Shown here: in pieces, positions 7,311 through 15,391 of the stretch
Layout of the letters: each line of letters starts with the position of its first letter
Numbering within the stretch: position 1 is the first letter of the stretch
From: CAIKMD01 sp963729935
GTDB taxonomy: Bacteria > Pseudomonadota > Alphaproteobacteria > ATCC43930 > CGMCC-115725
Reading direction: 5' to 3'
DNA: 64,000 bases
NCBI GenBank assembly: GCA_963729935.1
Contig: CAVSPW010000005.1
Coordinates: 248,001 to 312,000, forward strand
Made by a program: the position numbers and the translations under genes
Notes under the pieces: model-generated
What the model was told of the DNA's origin: nothing
What the model saw: the letters and a program-made list of their open reading frames with translations, nothing else
Database searches by the model: none

Positions 7311-8426
7311 TCAGCGCAACGCCTCTTCCGCAGGGAGGATCGCGACGCCGAGGCCGTTGGCGACCGCTGCATGGGTGATGCGGCCCCTGGCGACGTTGAG
7401 CCCGGCGCGCAGATGGGGATCATCGGCCAGCGCCTTGCGCCAGCCCTTTTCCGCCAGCGCCAGGGTAAAGGGCAAGGTCGCGTTGTTGAGCGCGAAAGTC
7501 GAGGTGCGCGCGACCGCGCCCGGCATGTTGGTCACGCAATAATGGATGACGCCGTCCTCGACATAGGTCGGATCGGCATGGGTCGTCGGCCGGCTGGTCT
7601 CGAAACAGCCGCCCTGGTCGATCGAGATGTCGACCAGCACCGAGCCCGGGCGCATCTGGCGCACCATGTCGCGCTTGACCAGCTTGGGCGCGGCGGCCCC
7701 GGGCACGAGCACGGCGCCGATCACGAGATCGGCGCTCAGCACTTCGCGCTCGACATTCTCCACCGTCGCAAAGAGCGTGTGCAACTGCGAGCCGAATTGC
7801 AGATCGAGCTCGTAGAGCCGCGGCAGCGATTTGTCGATGACCGTGACATAGGCCTCCATCCCCATGGCGACGCGCGCGGCGTTGGTGCCGGCGACGCCGC
7901 CGCCCAGGATCAGCACCTTGGCCGCCGCCACGCCGGGCACGCCGCCGAGAAGAATCCCCGCGCCGCCGCTTTCCTTCTCGAGGCAATGCGCGCCGACCTG
8001 GATCGCCATCCGCCCGGCGACCTCGCTCATCGGCGCGAGCAGCGGCAACCCGCCCCGCGCATCCGTGACGGTCTCGTAGGCGATGCAAACGGCGCCGGAG
8101 CGCATCAGACCCTCGGCCTGATCCTTGTCGGCGGCGAGATGAAGATAGGTGAAGAGCACCTGTCCCGGCCGCAAAAGCGCGATCTCTCGCGGCTGCGGTT
8201 CCTTGACCTTCACCACGAGCTCGGCCGCGGCAAACATCTCGGCCGCCGAGGCGGCGATGCGCGCGCCCGCCTTCTGATAGGCAGCGTCGTCGAAGCCGAT
8301 GCCCGTACCGGCATTGGTCTCGACGATCACCGAATGGCCGTGATGGACGAGCTCGCGCACGCTGCCGGGCACGAGCCCGACGCGGTACTCGTGAGTTTTT
8401 ATTTCCTTCGGCACACCGATCAGCAT
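7311..8426 (-). CDS. ald: Alanine dehydrogenase
   Basis: A 371-residue enzyme, the family's usual length, converting L-alanine plus NAD+ to pyruvate, ammonia and NADH. It starts MLIGVPKEIKTHEYRVGLVP, the conserved N terminus carrying the substrate-binding Arg; VVKVKEPQ carries the catalytic-region Lys, and the NAD Rossmann segment is ILGGGVAGTNAARVA. Its start overlaps the end of the upstream aminotransferase by 7 bp, so the two are co-translated. The pairing lets pyruvate consumed by the transaminase be regenerated from the alanine formed. It converges on the LVIVD gene, with 7 bp between stops. Confidence 0.95.
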   Translation of the reverse strand: MLIGVPKEIKTHEYRVGLVPGSVRELVHHGHSVIVETNAGTGIGFDDAAYQKAGARIAASAAEMFAAAELVVKVKEPQPREIALLRPGQVLFTYLHLAADKDQAEGLMRSGAVCIAYETVTDARGGLPLLAPMSEVAGRMAIQVGAHCLEKESGGAGILLGGVPGVAAAKVLILGGGVAGTNAARVAMGMEAYVTVIDKSLPRLYELDLQFGSQLHTLFATVENVEREVLSADLVIGAVLVPGAAAPKLVKRDMVRQMRPGSVLVDISIDQGGCFETSRPTTHADPTYVEDGVIHYCVTNMPGAVARTSTFALNNATLPFTLALAEKGWRKALADDPHLRAGLNVARGRITHAAVANGLGVAILPAEEALR

Positions 8427-9736
8427 GATTTCAACACCTCGGCCAGGATTTCGAAGATCGCGTCGATTTGCGGCTTGTCGATGATCAGCGGCGGCGACAG
8501 GGCGAGAATATCCGCGGTCTGGCGGACGAGAAGCCCGCGCTCGAAGCATTTGACGTAAGCCTCGAAGGCGCGCGCGCCAGGCTTGCCCGCGAGCGGCGCC
8601 AATTCGATGCCGGCGACGAGGCCGAGATTGCGGATGTCGATGACGTTGGGCAGGCCCTTCAAGCGATGGGCGGCCTCTTCCCAATAGTCCGCGAGGCCCG
8701 CGGCGCGCGCGAAGAGATCCTCGCGCGCATAGATGTCGAGCGTCGCGAGCGCGGCCGCCGCGGCGAGCGGATGGCCCGAATAGGTGTAGCCATGGGCGAA
8801 TTCGATCGCGCTCTCGGGTCCCTGCATGAACGCGTCGTAGATCGGCTTCCGCACAGCGACGCCGCCCATCGGCACGGTGCCGTTGGTCACGCCCTTGGCG
8901 AAGCACACCATGTCGGGAACGATCCGGAAGTAATCGGCCGCGAAGGCGGCGCCCAAACGGCCGAAGCCGGTGATGACCTCGTCGAAGATCAGCAGGAAGC
9001 CGTATTTGTCGCAGATCGATTTCAAGCGCTCGAGATAGCCGACCGGCGGCACGAGCACGCCGGTCGATCCCGCCATCGGCTCGACGATCACCGCGGCGAT
9101 GGTCGAGGGATCGTGCAGCGCGGCGATCCGCTCGAGCGCATCGGCCAGCTCCGCGCCCCATTCCGGCTGTCCGCGCGAGAAGGCCTGGCGCGCGAGATCG
9201 AAAGTATGCGGCAGATGATCGACGCCCGGAATGCCGGCATAGAGCTTGCGGTTGCCGGCGATGCCGCCGACCGACAAGCCGCCGAAGCCGACGCCGTGAT
9301 AGCCGCGCTCGCGCCCGATCAGCCGGGTGCGGCCGCCATCGCCGCGCGCGCGGTGATAGGCGAGCGCGATCTTGAGCGCGGTCTCGACCGCCTCCGAACC
9401 GGAATTGCCGAAGAAGACATGATCGAGATCGCCGGGCAAAAGCGCGGCGATGCGCGAGGCCGCTTCGAAGACGGCGGGATGCCCCATCTGAAAGGCGGGC
9501 GCATAATCGAGGGTGAGCACTTGGCGATGAACCGCATCCGCGATCTCGCGTCGCGCATGCCCGGCATTGACGCACCACAAACCCGCGGTGCCGTCGAGGA
9601 TCTGCCGGCCGTCGATGCTGCGATAATACATGCCCTCGGCCGACGCCATGAACCGCGGCTGCGCCTTGAATTGGCGATTGGCCGTAAACGGCATCCAATA
9701 GGTGTCGAGATCGTTGGGTCTCGGCGCGTCGCTCAA
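8420..9736 (-). CDS. Class III omega-amino acid--pyruvate aminotransferase
   Basis: A 438-residue PLP enzyme of the class III (omega) aminotransferases. The N terminus DLDTYWMPFTANRQF closely matches omega-amino acid (beta-alanine):pyruvate transaminases; FFGNSGSEAVETALK is the cofactor phosphate loop, IFDEVITGFGR binds the PLP ring, and the Schiff-base Lys is in VCFAKGVTNG. TTG 9736 was chosen because GAGGG lies 5 nt upstream and the family homology begins there; the frame stays open to another TTG at 9838. It is coupled to ald. Substrate could be beta-alanine, taurine or another omega-amine; sequence alone does not decide. Confidence 0.9.
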   Translation of the reverse strand: MSDAPRPNDLDTYWMPFTANRQFKAQPRFMASAEGMYYRSIDGRQILDGTAGLWCVNAGHARREIADAVHRQVLTLDYAPAFQMGHPAVFEAASRIAALLPGDLDHVFFGNSGSEAVETALKIALAYHRARGDGGRTRLIGRERGYHGVGFGGLSVGGIAGNRKLYAGIPGVDHLPHTFDLARQAFSRGQPEWGAELADALERIAALHDPSTIAAVIVEPMAGSTGVLVPPVGYLERLKSICDKYGFLLIFDEVITGFGRLGAAFAADYFRIVPDMVCFAKGVTNGTVPMGGVAVRKPIYDAFMQGPESAIEFAHGYTYSGHPLAAAAALATLDIYAREDLFARAAGLADYWEEAAHRLKGLPNVIDIRNLGLVAGIELAPLAGKPGARAFEAYVKCFERGLLVRQTADILALSPPLIIDKPQIDAIFEILAEVLKSC

Positions 9737-9894
9737 GCCGCCCTCACTTGCCCGTCCGGGAACGAAAGCGAGCCTAGCATGCGGCGCGCCGCCGGCACCA
9801 AATTGCTGGGCCGGATCAAATCCGCCGAGGCTGGACAAGCAGAACCGGAAATGCTCACATACCGGACCCCATAGGCATAAATGAGAAATCTGCC

Positions 9895-10305
9895 ATGAAT
9901 CAGGGAGCGTATTGGTCGGACCTGTTGTTTCGAGTCGCCCTCACGGCGCTCGCCGTGATTTTGTCGAGCGCCGTGGAGCACGCGCTCGAAACCTTGCAGG
10001 TGAACGCGCCTTATCTCGTGTTTCTTCCGGTCATCACCGGGGCCTGCGCCTTCTACGGTTTCGGAATGGGCCTGTGCGCGATTGCCTTGAGTGCAGTGGG
10101 TCTGTGGTATTTCTTCATTCCACCCAACGGGTTCGATCTGCCCAATTCGGCGGATTTCGCTCATCTTTGCGTGTTCATCGCGGTCGCTTATTTCGGCTGC
10201 CGGATTGTCGATGGGCTGCGGCGCTCGAACGACGAATTGTCGCGCGACAACGTCGTCCTGGGCTGCAAGGTCTCGACTTTGCTGAGCCGGAAAAAAACGC
10301 ATTGA
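9895..10305 (+). CDS. Stand-alone DUF4118-like four-helix membrane protein
   Basis: A 136-residue protein with three to four hydrophobic helices and the signature YFFIPPNGFDLPNSADFAHL, resembling the DUF4118 membrane domain that normally sits in front of a histidine-kinase core (as in KdpD). Here no kinase domain follows: after the last helix only a short polar tail of about 30 residues (RRSNDELSRDNVVL) remains before the stop, and the next gene begins 70 bp later. It could be a small membrane sensor or partner of another kinase, or the remnant of one. Function unknown. Confidence 0.65.
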   Translation: MNQGAYWSDLLFRVALTALAVILSSAVEHALETLQVNAPYLVFLPVITGACAFYGFGMGLCAIALSAVGLWYFFIPPNGFDLPNSADFAHLCVFIAVAYFGCRIVDGLRRSNDELSRDNVVLGCKVSTLLSRKKTH

Positions 10306-10375
10306 TGGGCCGCTCATCGGCCAGCGCCAAGATTTTCGACGCCGGGGCCAAGGAATCGGAGCCGGCACGGATCGA

Positions 10376-10807
10376 ATGAGGCGCCGCCTCCTGCTCTTGG
10401 CGCCGCTGTCGCTCGCGATCATCGGCCGCGCTCGCGCCGCGAGCTTCGTCATCGGATCGATCACCATCACCCATCCCTGGGCGGCGCCCTCGGTGACCGA
10501 AGCTGCGGCGCTGTTCCTCGACATGCGGAACGAGGGCCCGCGTCCCGACCGTCTGACCGGCGCCTCGACGCCGGCCGCCGGAACCGTCATCTTTCGGGCG
10601 CGCGACGGCACGCCGCTCGAATATTTCGAGTTGTTGCCGCGACGCCCCGTCAGCCTGCGCCCGGGTCGGCGCTACATCGCCTTGCGCGATTTGAAGGGCC
10701 CGCTTGCCCTCGACGACACTTTCCCCTTGACCTTGAACTTCGCCGAGGCAGGCGCCGTCACCGTGACCGTCGCGGTCGAAGCCGGGCCCGAAGACGACTC
10801 CCCCTGA
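10376..10807 (+). CDS. PCu(A)C-like periplasmic protein lacking the usual copper ligands
   Basis: A 143-residue exported protein with a signal peptide ending near residue 21 (IIGRARA) and the PCu(A)C fold pattern: HPWAAP, LFLDMRNEG, DRLTGASTPAAG, LRPGRRYIALRDLKGPL, FPLTLNFAEAG. In characterised PCu(A)C chaperones, which deliver Cu(I) to cytochrome oxidase, His/Met ligands sit after PAAG (HEM-like), in a GVMKM-like segment and in an H-x-M turn. Here those places read VIFRAR, DGTPLEYFE and RYIALRDL, so the canonical set is missing. Either it binds metal differently or it has another role. It follows the DUF4118-like gene on the same strand. Confidence 0.7.
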   Translation: MRRRLLLLAPLSLAIIGRARAASFVIGSITITHPWAAPSVTEAAALFLDMRNEGPRPDRLTGASTPAAGTVIFRARDGTPLEYFELLPRRPVSLRPGRRYIALRDLKGPLALDDTFPLTLNFAEAGAVTVTVAVEAGPEDDSP

Positions 10808-10987
10808 GCGCGCCGCGTCACGGGCGGCCGTGGAACACAATTTTCCAGAGAGTTTTTTCGAGAATTTGCGCGCAGAATGGGTCCCCCGGCAACTTGCCTG
10901 GAGCCCGGCTATATCTTATTTTACCGGTCGCGGTGCAGGATGCGCCGCTACCCCATCATTCCACTTGAGATCAAGACCGGACATCAC

Positions 10988-11215
10988 ATGGACAGCGCGA
11001 CAATCCTCCTGTCCGCGGGCGTATTTTTCATGCTCGCGGGCGCCGGCCTCGCGGCTTATCGCCTAAGCTTCACCCAGCCGATCGGCAATGTCCGCATGGG
11101 CATACCGATGAACCTCCGCCAATGGCGCTTGCACGTCGCCTCGCCGGGCATCGCTTTGGGCTGTTTCGGCCTGTTCCTCGTGGTCATAACGATTGTGACG
11201 GCGACCCCCGCTTAA
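10988..11215 (+). CDS. Small two-helix membrane protein
   Basis: A 75-residue protein with two hydrophobic helices, TILLSAGVFFMLAGAGLAAY and GIALGCFGLFLVVITIVTA, joined by a polar loop (FTQPIGNVRMGIPMNLRQWR). No family is recognised. ATG 10988 gives a well-formed membrane protein; the frame is open upstream but reads less protein-like. Its stop overlaps the stop of the convergent oxidase gene on the other strand (11212-11215). Confidence 0.5.
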   Translation: MDSATILLSAGVFFMLAGAGLAAYRLSFTQPIGNVRMGIPMNLRQWRLHVASPGIALGCFGLFLVVITIVTATPA

Positions 11216-12321
11216 GACGCGGCAAGAAGCATGGCAACGCGGTCGGCGATCGCGAGCGACGCCGTGATGCCGGGCGATTCGATGCCGAAGAGATTGACCA
11301 GACCCGGAACGCCGTGGGTTTCCGGACCGGCGATCGTGAAATCCGCCGCCGGCTCCTTCGGCGCGCTGATCTTCGGGCGAATCCCCGCATAGCCCGGCTG
11401 GAGCGCGCCGTCGGGCAGGGCCGGCCAATAGGTGCGAATCGCGTCGCAGAATTTATCGCCGCGCCTCGGATCGACGGTGTAGTCGATCCCGTCGATCCAC
11501 TCCGTATCGGGGCCGAAGCGTGCGCCGCCATTCATATCGAGGGTGAGATGGACGCCGAGCCCGGCATGCTCCGGCACCGGATAAACGAGCCGCTTGAAGG
11601 GCGCGCGGCCGCTCAAGGTGAAATAAACGCCACGGCAGTAATAGTCGCGCGGGATCGCCGATGCGGGAATGCCGGCAATGCGGCGGGCGAGCGCGGGCGC
11701 GTAGAGCCCGGCGCTGTTGACGAGGATCTTCGCCTCGAGCGTCATCCCTTCGGACCCGCCGATCTCGAGCGCAAATCCGCCTCGCGTCACGCAGCCTTCG
11801 AGAAGCGGCGCGCGCAGCGCCACCGTGGCACCCGCCGCTTCCGCATCGGCCTGATAGGCGAGCATGAGAGCGTGGCTGTCGATGATGCCGGTCGAGGGCG
11901 AGTGAAACGCGGCGACGCAGGCGAGATCGGGCTCGAGCGCGCGCGCGTCTTTTCCATCGAGCCATTGCAGATCGTGGACGCCATTGGCTTCGGCATGCGC
12001 GACGACGCGGCGCAGCACCGGGATTTCCTCGTCGCTCACGGCCACGACGAGCTTGCCGAGCCGCCGATGCGGGACCGCGCGCTCCGCGCAATAAGCATAG
12101 AGCGCGTTCCGTCCACTGACGCAGAAACGCGCCTTCAGACTGTCTTTCGGATAATAGAGCCCGGCATGGATCACCTCGCTATTGCGCGACGAAGTGTCCT
12201 GGCCGAGCCAACGCTCTTTTTCGAGGAGAAGAACGTCGCGGCCGGCGCGGGCCAAGGCCCGCGCCACCGCCAAACCGATGATCCCGCCGCCGACGACAAC
12301 GCACTCGACGGCTTCGCTCAT
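11212..12321 (-). CDS. L-2-hydroxyglutarate oxidase-like FAD oxidoreductase
   Basis: A 369-residue DAO-fold flavoenzyme. It starts VVVGGGIIGLAVARALA (FAD Rossmann), followed by SSRNSEVIHAGLYYP, the signature of the L-2-hydroxyglutarate dehydrogenase/oxidase family (LhgO/L2HGDH), and ends with an FGIESPGITASLAIAD flavin segment. That family oxidises L-2-hydroxyglutarate to 2-oxoglutarate, passing electrons to the quinone pool or oxygen; relatives act on other 2-hydroxy acids. Its ATG overlaps the stop of the upstream LVIVD gene (TGATG), indicating an operon. No membrane anchor is visible. Substrate is inferred from family only. Confidence 0.85.
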   Translation of the reverse strand: MSEAVECVVVGGGIIGLAVARALARAGRDVLLLEKERWLGQDTSSRNSEVIHAGLYYPKDSLKARFCVSGRNALYAYCAERAVPHRRLGKLVVAVSDEEIPVLRRVVAHAEANGVHDLQWLDGKDARALEPDLACVAAFHSPSTGIIDSHALMLAYQADAEAAGATVALRAPLLEGCVTRGGFALEIGGSEGMTLEAKILVNSAGLYAPALARRIAGIPASAIPRDYYCRGVYFTLSGRAPFKRLVYPVPEHAGLGVHLTLDMNGGARFGPDTEWIDGIDYTVDPRRGDKFCDAIRTYWPALPDGALQPGYAGIRPKISAPKEPAADFTIAGPETHGVPGLVNLFGIESPGITASLAIADRVAMLLAAS

Positions 12322-13451
12322 CAGGTCCGCTCGAGAATCTCCAGACCGCGAATGCGATCGATCAGGAAGATCAAGCCGCGATCATCCTGATAGACATCGT
12401 TGCTCTGGCAGCGCTTTGCGCCGGACGCCGGATCCGGCACGTAATGCGCCACTTCGCGGGGGAAATGCGGATGCGAGATGTCGATGATCCGCAAGCCTTG
12501 CGCGAACCAGGCGAAAGGCACTTCGGTGCCCCTGATCTTCTCGACCGGCTGATGACAGCCGCTGTTGTTCGCGTGGTTGCCGTGATCGAGGCCTTCGACC
12601 TGATAGGTTCCCACGGGAACCGGATGCGCTTCGTCGGTGATGTCGACCATCCACATGAAGGCGGGCAAGGCGGTCTCGGGCCGCTGCACGTCCTCGTCGG
12701 CGACGATCGCGAATTTCCGGCCGAAGATATCGAAGGGGATGCGCACGCAGGAATGCGTCGGGCAGGCGAAGGGCGGGCTCCAATCGAGGCCGGAGACTCG
12801 CTTCGGCTTCGACATGTCGTCGATGTCGAGGATGTGGAAGCCGCCTTGCCAGTAGCTCGTATAGAGGCGGTTGCCCTGACGCAGCGGGTGATGGCAGCGA
12901 TGATCGGCGCCCTTCCAAGTCGGCGTCTCGCCGCCGGCGATCCACTGCCCGGGCTCCCACCAGCGCCCGACCTCTTCCGGCTTTTCCGGATTCTTGAGGT
13001 CGAGGATCATGACGATGTTGCCGCGATAGCCTTCGACCGTTGGCGAGCAGTAGACATAGCGACCATCGAAATCGTAGCGATGGACGCCGTGACCGTGAGT
13101 CTGCCAATCGAGGATCTTGCGCGGCTTCAGCGGATTGCTGACGTCGTAGATGCCGAGCCCGCCCTTGAAGTCCGACGGAGGGGCGGCAGGGCCGCCGGCG
13201 GGATTGGGATCAACCTCGTGATTGGTGACCAGCAACCCGTTGACCGCACGCGCCTTATGCGAATGCGTGCCGGGCGGCATTTCGAAATAGGCGACTTGCT
13301 TCGGATTCTTGGGGTCGCGCACATCGACGATGCTGGTGCCCGAGGGCGAGTGGATGTGACCAATATAGGCAAAGCCGTTATCGACATAGACTTGGCCGCC
13401 GCCATAGCAGTCATGGAACCCAACTCGCCGAACGCCTCTTGCTGAAACCAT
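12321..13451 (-). CDS. His-rich LVIVD-repeat propeller protein
   Basis: A 376-residue protein without an evident signal peptide, built from six LVIVD repeats near residues 38, 98, 146, 204, 265 and 318 (SIVDVRDPKNPKQV, IYDVSNPLKPRKI, IIDISHPHFPREV). Between strands it carries clustered His/Cys loops: GHIHS (31-35), THSHK (61-65), HGHGVH (118-123), HRCHH (183-187), THSC (231-234), HGNH (289-292) and GCH (297-299). Such an arrangement could build a metal site on one face of a six-bladed propeller. GGGAGGGAA precedes ATG 13451. It is translationally coupled to the FAD oxidase, so they probably act together. Biochemical role unknown. Confidence 0.82.
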   Translation of the reverse strand: MVSARGVRRVGFHDCYGGGQVYVDNGFAYIGHIHSPSGTSIVDVRDPKNPKQVAYFEMPPGTHSHKARAVNGLLVTNHEVDPNPAGGPAAPPSDFKGGLGIYDVSNPLKPRKILDWQTHGHGVHRYDFDGRYVYCSPTVEGYRGNIVMILDLKNPEKPEEVGRWWEPGQWIAGGETPTWKGADHRCHHPLRQGNRLYTSYWQGGFHILDIDDMSKPKRVSGLDWSPPFACPTHSCVRIPFDIFGRKFAIVADEDVQRPETALPAFMWMVDITDEAHPVPVGTYQVEGLDHGNHANNSGCHQPVEKIRGTEVPFAWFAQGLRIIDISHPHFPREVAHYVPDPASGAKRCQSNDVYQDDRGLIFLIDRIRGLEILERT

Positions 13452-13605
13452 CGTTGTTCCCTCCCTTTGGAACGCCCGATCCTACTGCAAATTGCGATTT
13501 CGCCAAGCCTCCCGACAACCGGGCATGGAAAAAGCGCGGCCGATCGGCCCGGCTGGGACGAAGCGCCCGATTGACTTTCGCCGCGCCATGGGGAGGCTAG
13601 CGGCC

Positions 13606-15354
13606 ATGAGCGATGCCTCCATCACCGCGGATGACGCGTCCCGGCTGTGGCGCGAGCCGGAGCCCGGTCCGGTCCGCCTCGGCAGCGACCGGCACAAGAC
13701 CATGTTCTGCCGGATGCTGCTCGACACCTTCAATCCCTATAAGCCCGCCATCATCGATTGGCCGAAGCTCGACGACGCGGCGCGCGAGCGCCTCGTCAGC
13801 CTGCCGATCTGGGACATCGCCGTGCAGACCGAGGGCAAGGCGAAGCTGCGCGTCCTGAGCTACGGCGAGACGATCGGCGACCCGTTGCTGCGCCAGGCGA
13901 TCGATCTGAACGGCTTCGAGGAAGGGCGCCACAAGACCGTCCTCGCCAACATGGTCGAGGCCTATGGCATCAAGCTCGCGCCCGAGCCGCCTTATCTGAA
14001 ACCGCGCGACCCGGAATGGGCCTTCATGGTCACGGGATTCAGCGAGTGCATCGACAGTTTCTTCGCCTTCGGCCTCTTCGAAGTGGCCAAGCGCTCGGGC
14101 TATTTCCCGCCCGATCTCGTCGAGACCTTCGAGCCGGTGATGCAGGAGGAAGGCCGCCACATCCTTTTCTTCGTCAACTGGGTCGTCTGGCACCGGCGCA
14201 ATCTGCCATGGTGGCGCCGGCCCTGGTTCCGGGCGAAGATCCTCGCGGTCTGGGCCTTCCTTATCTGGGAGCGCATCGGCATCGCCCGCGGCCTGGGCGG
14301 CGCGCCGGACGCCGACAACAACTTCACCGTCACCGGCAGCAAATCGGTCGGCGTCGATATCGACGCGGCCGCGCTGATGGATATCTGCCTCGCCGAGAAC
14401 GAGCGCCGTCTTGGCGGCTATGACCGCCGCCTGAAGCGGCCGATGACCATGCCGCGGCTGGTGCGGTTCGCGCGCCGCTTCATGCGCAAGAAGCAGGCCG
14501 TGGAAATCGGCTCGGAAGCGCACAAGCAAGTCTTCTGCAAGCATTTCCACGACACCTACCAGGACTACGATCCCGACACCCTGCCCTGGCCCGAGCTCGA
14601 CGACGCGGCCTTGCAGCGCCTGCGCTCGGTTCCGTTCTGGCAGGAGGTCCTGCATACCGAGCTGCGCGCCGGCGCGATCGTGAAGGCGTTCACCGAGACC
14701 ATCACCGATCCGGTGCTGAAGGAAGCGGTCGCGCTGCAAGGTTTCGAGGAGGCGCGCCACGCCGATCTCATCCGGGTCATGATCAAGCGCTACGGCATCG
14801 ACGCGAAGGAGATGCCGCTCGACCCCTTGCCCGCAGATATCGAGACCGCCTTCAAGGATTTCGGCTATGGCGAATGCGTCGATTCCTTCCTGGGATTCGG
14901 CGTCTTCAAGATCGCGCGCGAAGCGGGCTTCCTGCCGGAATCGGTGTTCCAGATCTTCGACCGGCTGATGTACGAGGAGACGCGGCACATCGTCTTCTTC
15001 GTCAACTGGATGGCCTATCGGCAGGCGCAGAAGAAGCGCGGCCGGATCTGGTGGCGTGCCGCCGCTTCGCTGCGCTTTTACGTGCGCGCGCTGAAGCGTC
15101 TCGTCGGCACCGCGCGCCGTGGCGCCAAAATCAACGACGGCAAGGATTTCTCGGCGACGCAAGCCAGCATGTTCCTCGAAGGTTTCACCTTTCGCCGCTT
15201 TCTCGAGGATTGCTACAGCGAGAATCGCCGCCGCATGAAGGAGTTCGATGCCGAGCTGCTGCGGCCGAGCTTCCTGCCCGCGCTCGCGGATGCCGCGTTG
15301 ACCAGTCTCAGGCTGTGGAACTTCCGCCGTCGGCGCGCGGGCGAGACCGCCTGA
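13606..15354 (+). CDS. Tandem two-domain ferritin-like diiron protein
   Basis: A 582-residue protein that is an internal duplication with an offset of about 276 residues. Each half has a full diiron-carboxylate ligand set in family order. First half: Glu88 (YGETIGDP), Glu106-x-x-His109 (FEEGRH), Glu147 (GFSECIDSF), Glu182-x-x-His185 (QEEGRHILFFVNW). Second half: Glu364 (TETITDP), Glu382/His385 (FEEARH), Glu423 (GYGECVDSF), Glu458/His461 (YEETRHIVFFVNW). Ferritin-like bundles of this type catalyse O2-dependent oxidation or desaturation, or store iron. Basic Trp-rich patches (WWRRPWFR, WWRAA) suggest membrane contact. ATG 13606 has GGGGAGG 10 nt upstream. It is divergent from the LVIVD operon. 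Substrate unknown. Confidence 0.82.
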   Translation: MSDASITADDASRLWREPEPGPVRLGSDRHKTMFCRMLLDTFNPYKPAIIDWPKLDDAARERLVSLPIWDIAVQTEGKAKLRVLSYGETIGDPLLRQAIDLNGFEEGRHKTVLANMVEAYGIKLAPEPPYLKPRDPEWAFMVTGFSECIDSFFAFGLFEVAKRSGYFPPDLVETFEPVMQEEGRHILFFVNWVVWHRRNLPWWRRPWFRAKILAVWAFLIWERIGIARGLGGAPDADNNFTVTGSKSVGVDIDAAALMDICLAENERRLGGYDRRLKRPMTMPRLVRFARRFMRKKQAVEIGSEAHKQVFCKHFHDTYQDYDPDTLPWPELDDAALQRLRSVPFWQEVLHTELRAGAIVKAFTETITDPVLKEAVALQGFEEARHADLIRVMIKRYGIDAKEMPLDPLPADIETAFKDFGYGECVDSFLGFGVFKIAREAGFLPESVFQIFDRLMYEETRHIVFFVNWMAYRQAQKKRGRIWWRAAASLRFYVRALKRLVGTARRGAKINDGKDFSATQASMFLEGFTFRRFLEDCYSENRRRMKEFDAELLRPSFLPALADAALTSLRLWNFRRRRAGETA

Positions 15355-15391
15355 CCTTGCCGCCCGCCGCGCCGCAGGCTTCGTTCTCCCG

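Noticed and set aside
5087..7423. Very long minus-strand open frame opposite atpF', atpF and the LVIVD gene
   Set aside because: It is antisense to three well-supported genes and arises from high third-position GC; the translation is Arg/Gly/Ala noise.
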